A stretch of 64,000 bases of DNA, taken from NCBI GenBank assembly GCA_000302695.1, contig AMFN01000003.1, positions 992,001 to 1,056,000 on the forward strand, in the 5' to 3' direction. Origin of the DNA: Enterobacteriaceae bacterium LSJC7. GTDB lineage: Bacteria; Pseudomonadota; Gammaproteobacteria; Enterobacterales; Enterobacteriaceae. Position numbers and translations under genes: made by a program. Shown here one piece after another: positions 63,654 to 64,000 of this stretch (the stretch's first letter is position 1; the number at the start of each line of letters is the position of its first letter). Below the pieces are notes generated by a model, which worked only from the letters and a program-made list of their open reading frames with translations, was not told the origin of the DNA and did not search any database.

Positions 63654-64000
63654 TCAACATTCGAGAATAACCGTCGCACAGGCGTAACGTCGCTCGTCAG
63701 CGAGTGTTACGTGCACGAATTTTACGCCCATTTGCTGGGCCAGTTGCTCCGCGGCCTCATGAAAACGTACCTGCGGCTTACCCAGCGCATCGTTAAAAAC
63801 TTCAAATTGATCGAACGCCAGACCATTGCGAATGCCGGTACCAAATGCTTTTGCTGCTGCTTCTTTAACGGCAAAACGCTTGGCAAGAAAACGAACAGGC
63901 TGTTGATGCGCCTGATAAAGCGCCCATTCACTGGCGCACAGTACGCGCTGAGCCAGCCGATCGCCCGAGCGCGCAATGACCGCCTCAATACGCGCAATCT
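63654..64000 (-). CDS. acpS: Holo-[acyl-carrier-protein] synthase (N-terminus beyond window)
   Basis: AcpS attaches 4'-phosphopantetheine to ACP. In this frame the minus strand reads [20 protein letters not shown], then [20 protein letters not shown] and the C-terminal [19 protein letters not shown]. FLAKRFAxKEAxxKAxGTG is the AcpS catalytic/Mg signature. About 10 N-terminal residues lie right of 64000. It is convergent with yfhL; the 136 bp between hold only a 7-bp hairpin (ATCGCCG/CGGCGAT). Confidence 0.95.
   Translation of the reverse strand, partial: IARIEAVIARSGDRLAQRVLCASEWALYQAHQQPVRFLAKRFAVKEAAAKAFGTGIRNGLAFDQFEVFNDALGKPQVRFHEAAEQLAQQMGVKFVHVTLADERRYACATVILEC

Noticed and set aside
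63722-63997. Leftward 91-aa ORF at the right edge
   Set aside because: It is a shadow; acpS is read in another frame of the same strand with its full signature.

Overview
The window is from an Enterobacteriaceae chromosome. The host genes purL, mltF, tadA, pgpC, murQ and yfhH on the left, and yfhL and acpS on the right, are in the order found in E. coli and its relatives, with murQ added beside yfhH as in Enterobacter- or Kosakonia-like genera. Only about 7.5 kb is host core. The other 57 kb lies between yfhH and yfhL and consists of two phage-derived elements side by side.

Element 1 (about 6.3-24.6 kb) looks like a contractile phage-tail bacteriocin (tailocin), not a prophage. It has tail tube, sheath, tape measure, baseplate, two fibres with a shared N-terminal docking domain, a fibre chaperone, holin, lysozyme, Rz/Rz1, a Q-type antiterminator and an S24-type repressor. 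I see no integrase, replication gene, terminase, portal, protease or capsid. Transcription of everything except the repressor runs leftward. Between the Q gene and the lysis genes lies the most unusual feature of the window: a tandem array of 86/88-bp units, each with a GCGGACCGC palindrome, a -10-like hexamer and a hairpin followed by a T-run. It resembles a multiplied late promoter/terminator module. A stronger terminator follows it, and more terminators lie inside the operon, as expected if Q makes RNA polymerase terminator-resistant.

Element 2 (24,722-63,303) is an apparently complete temperate prophage, flanked by a 32-bp direct repeat inside the 5' end of yfhL. The phage supplies a substitute 5' end, so yfhL is still an intact reading frame, while the original first codons are left as an orphan stub at the left junction. 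The phage is mosaic: a Mu-like contractile tail, an HK97-like head, a lysis cassette, a second Q gene, a replication block (primase, helicase, NinG, methyltransferase), a CI/Cro switch, a rightward early operon with many small unknown genes, an AlpA-like regulator, and a tyrosine integrase next to attR. Cargo or control modules include an AntA/AntB antirepressor behind a C4-like antisense RNA, a lone HEPN-domain protein that is a candidate defence gene, a strongly structured leader upstream of the early genes, and two LexA boxes.

The two elements share a family of Q proteins and a GCGGNCCGC element just downstream of each Q gene. The prophage has LexA-controlled genes, while the tailocin repressor has Leu-Gly where a Ala-Gly cleavage site is usual. 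Regulatory crosstalk (SOS to prophage to tailocin) is therefore a plausible hypothesis. All assignments come from reading the sequence; no database search was run.
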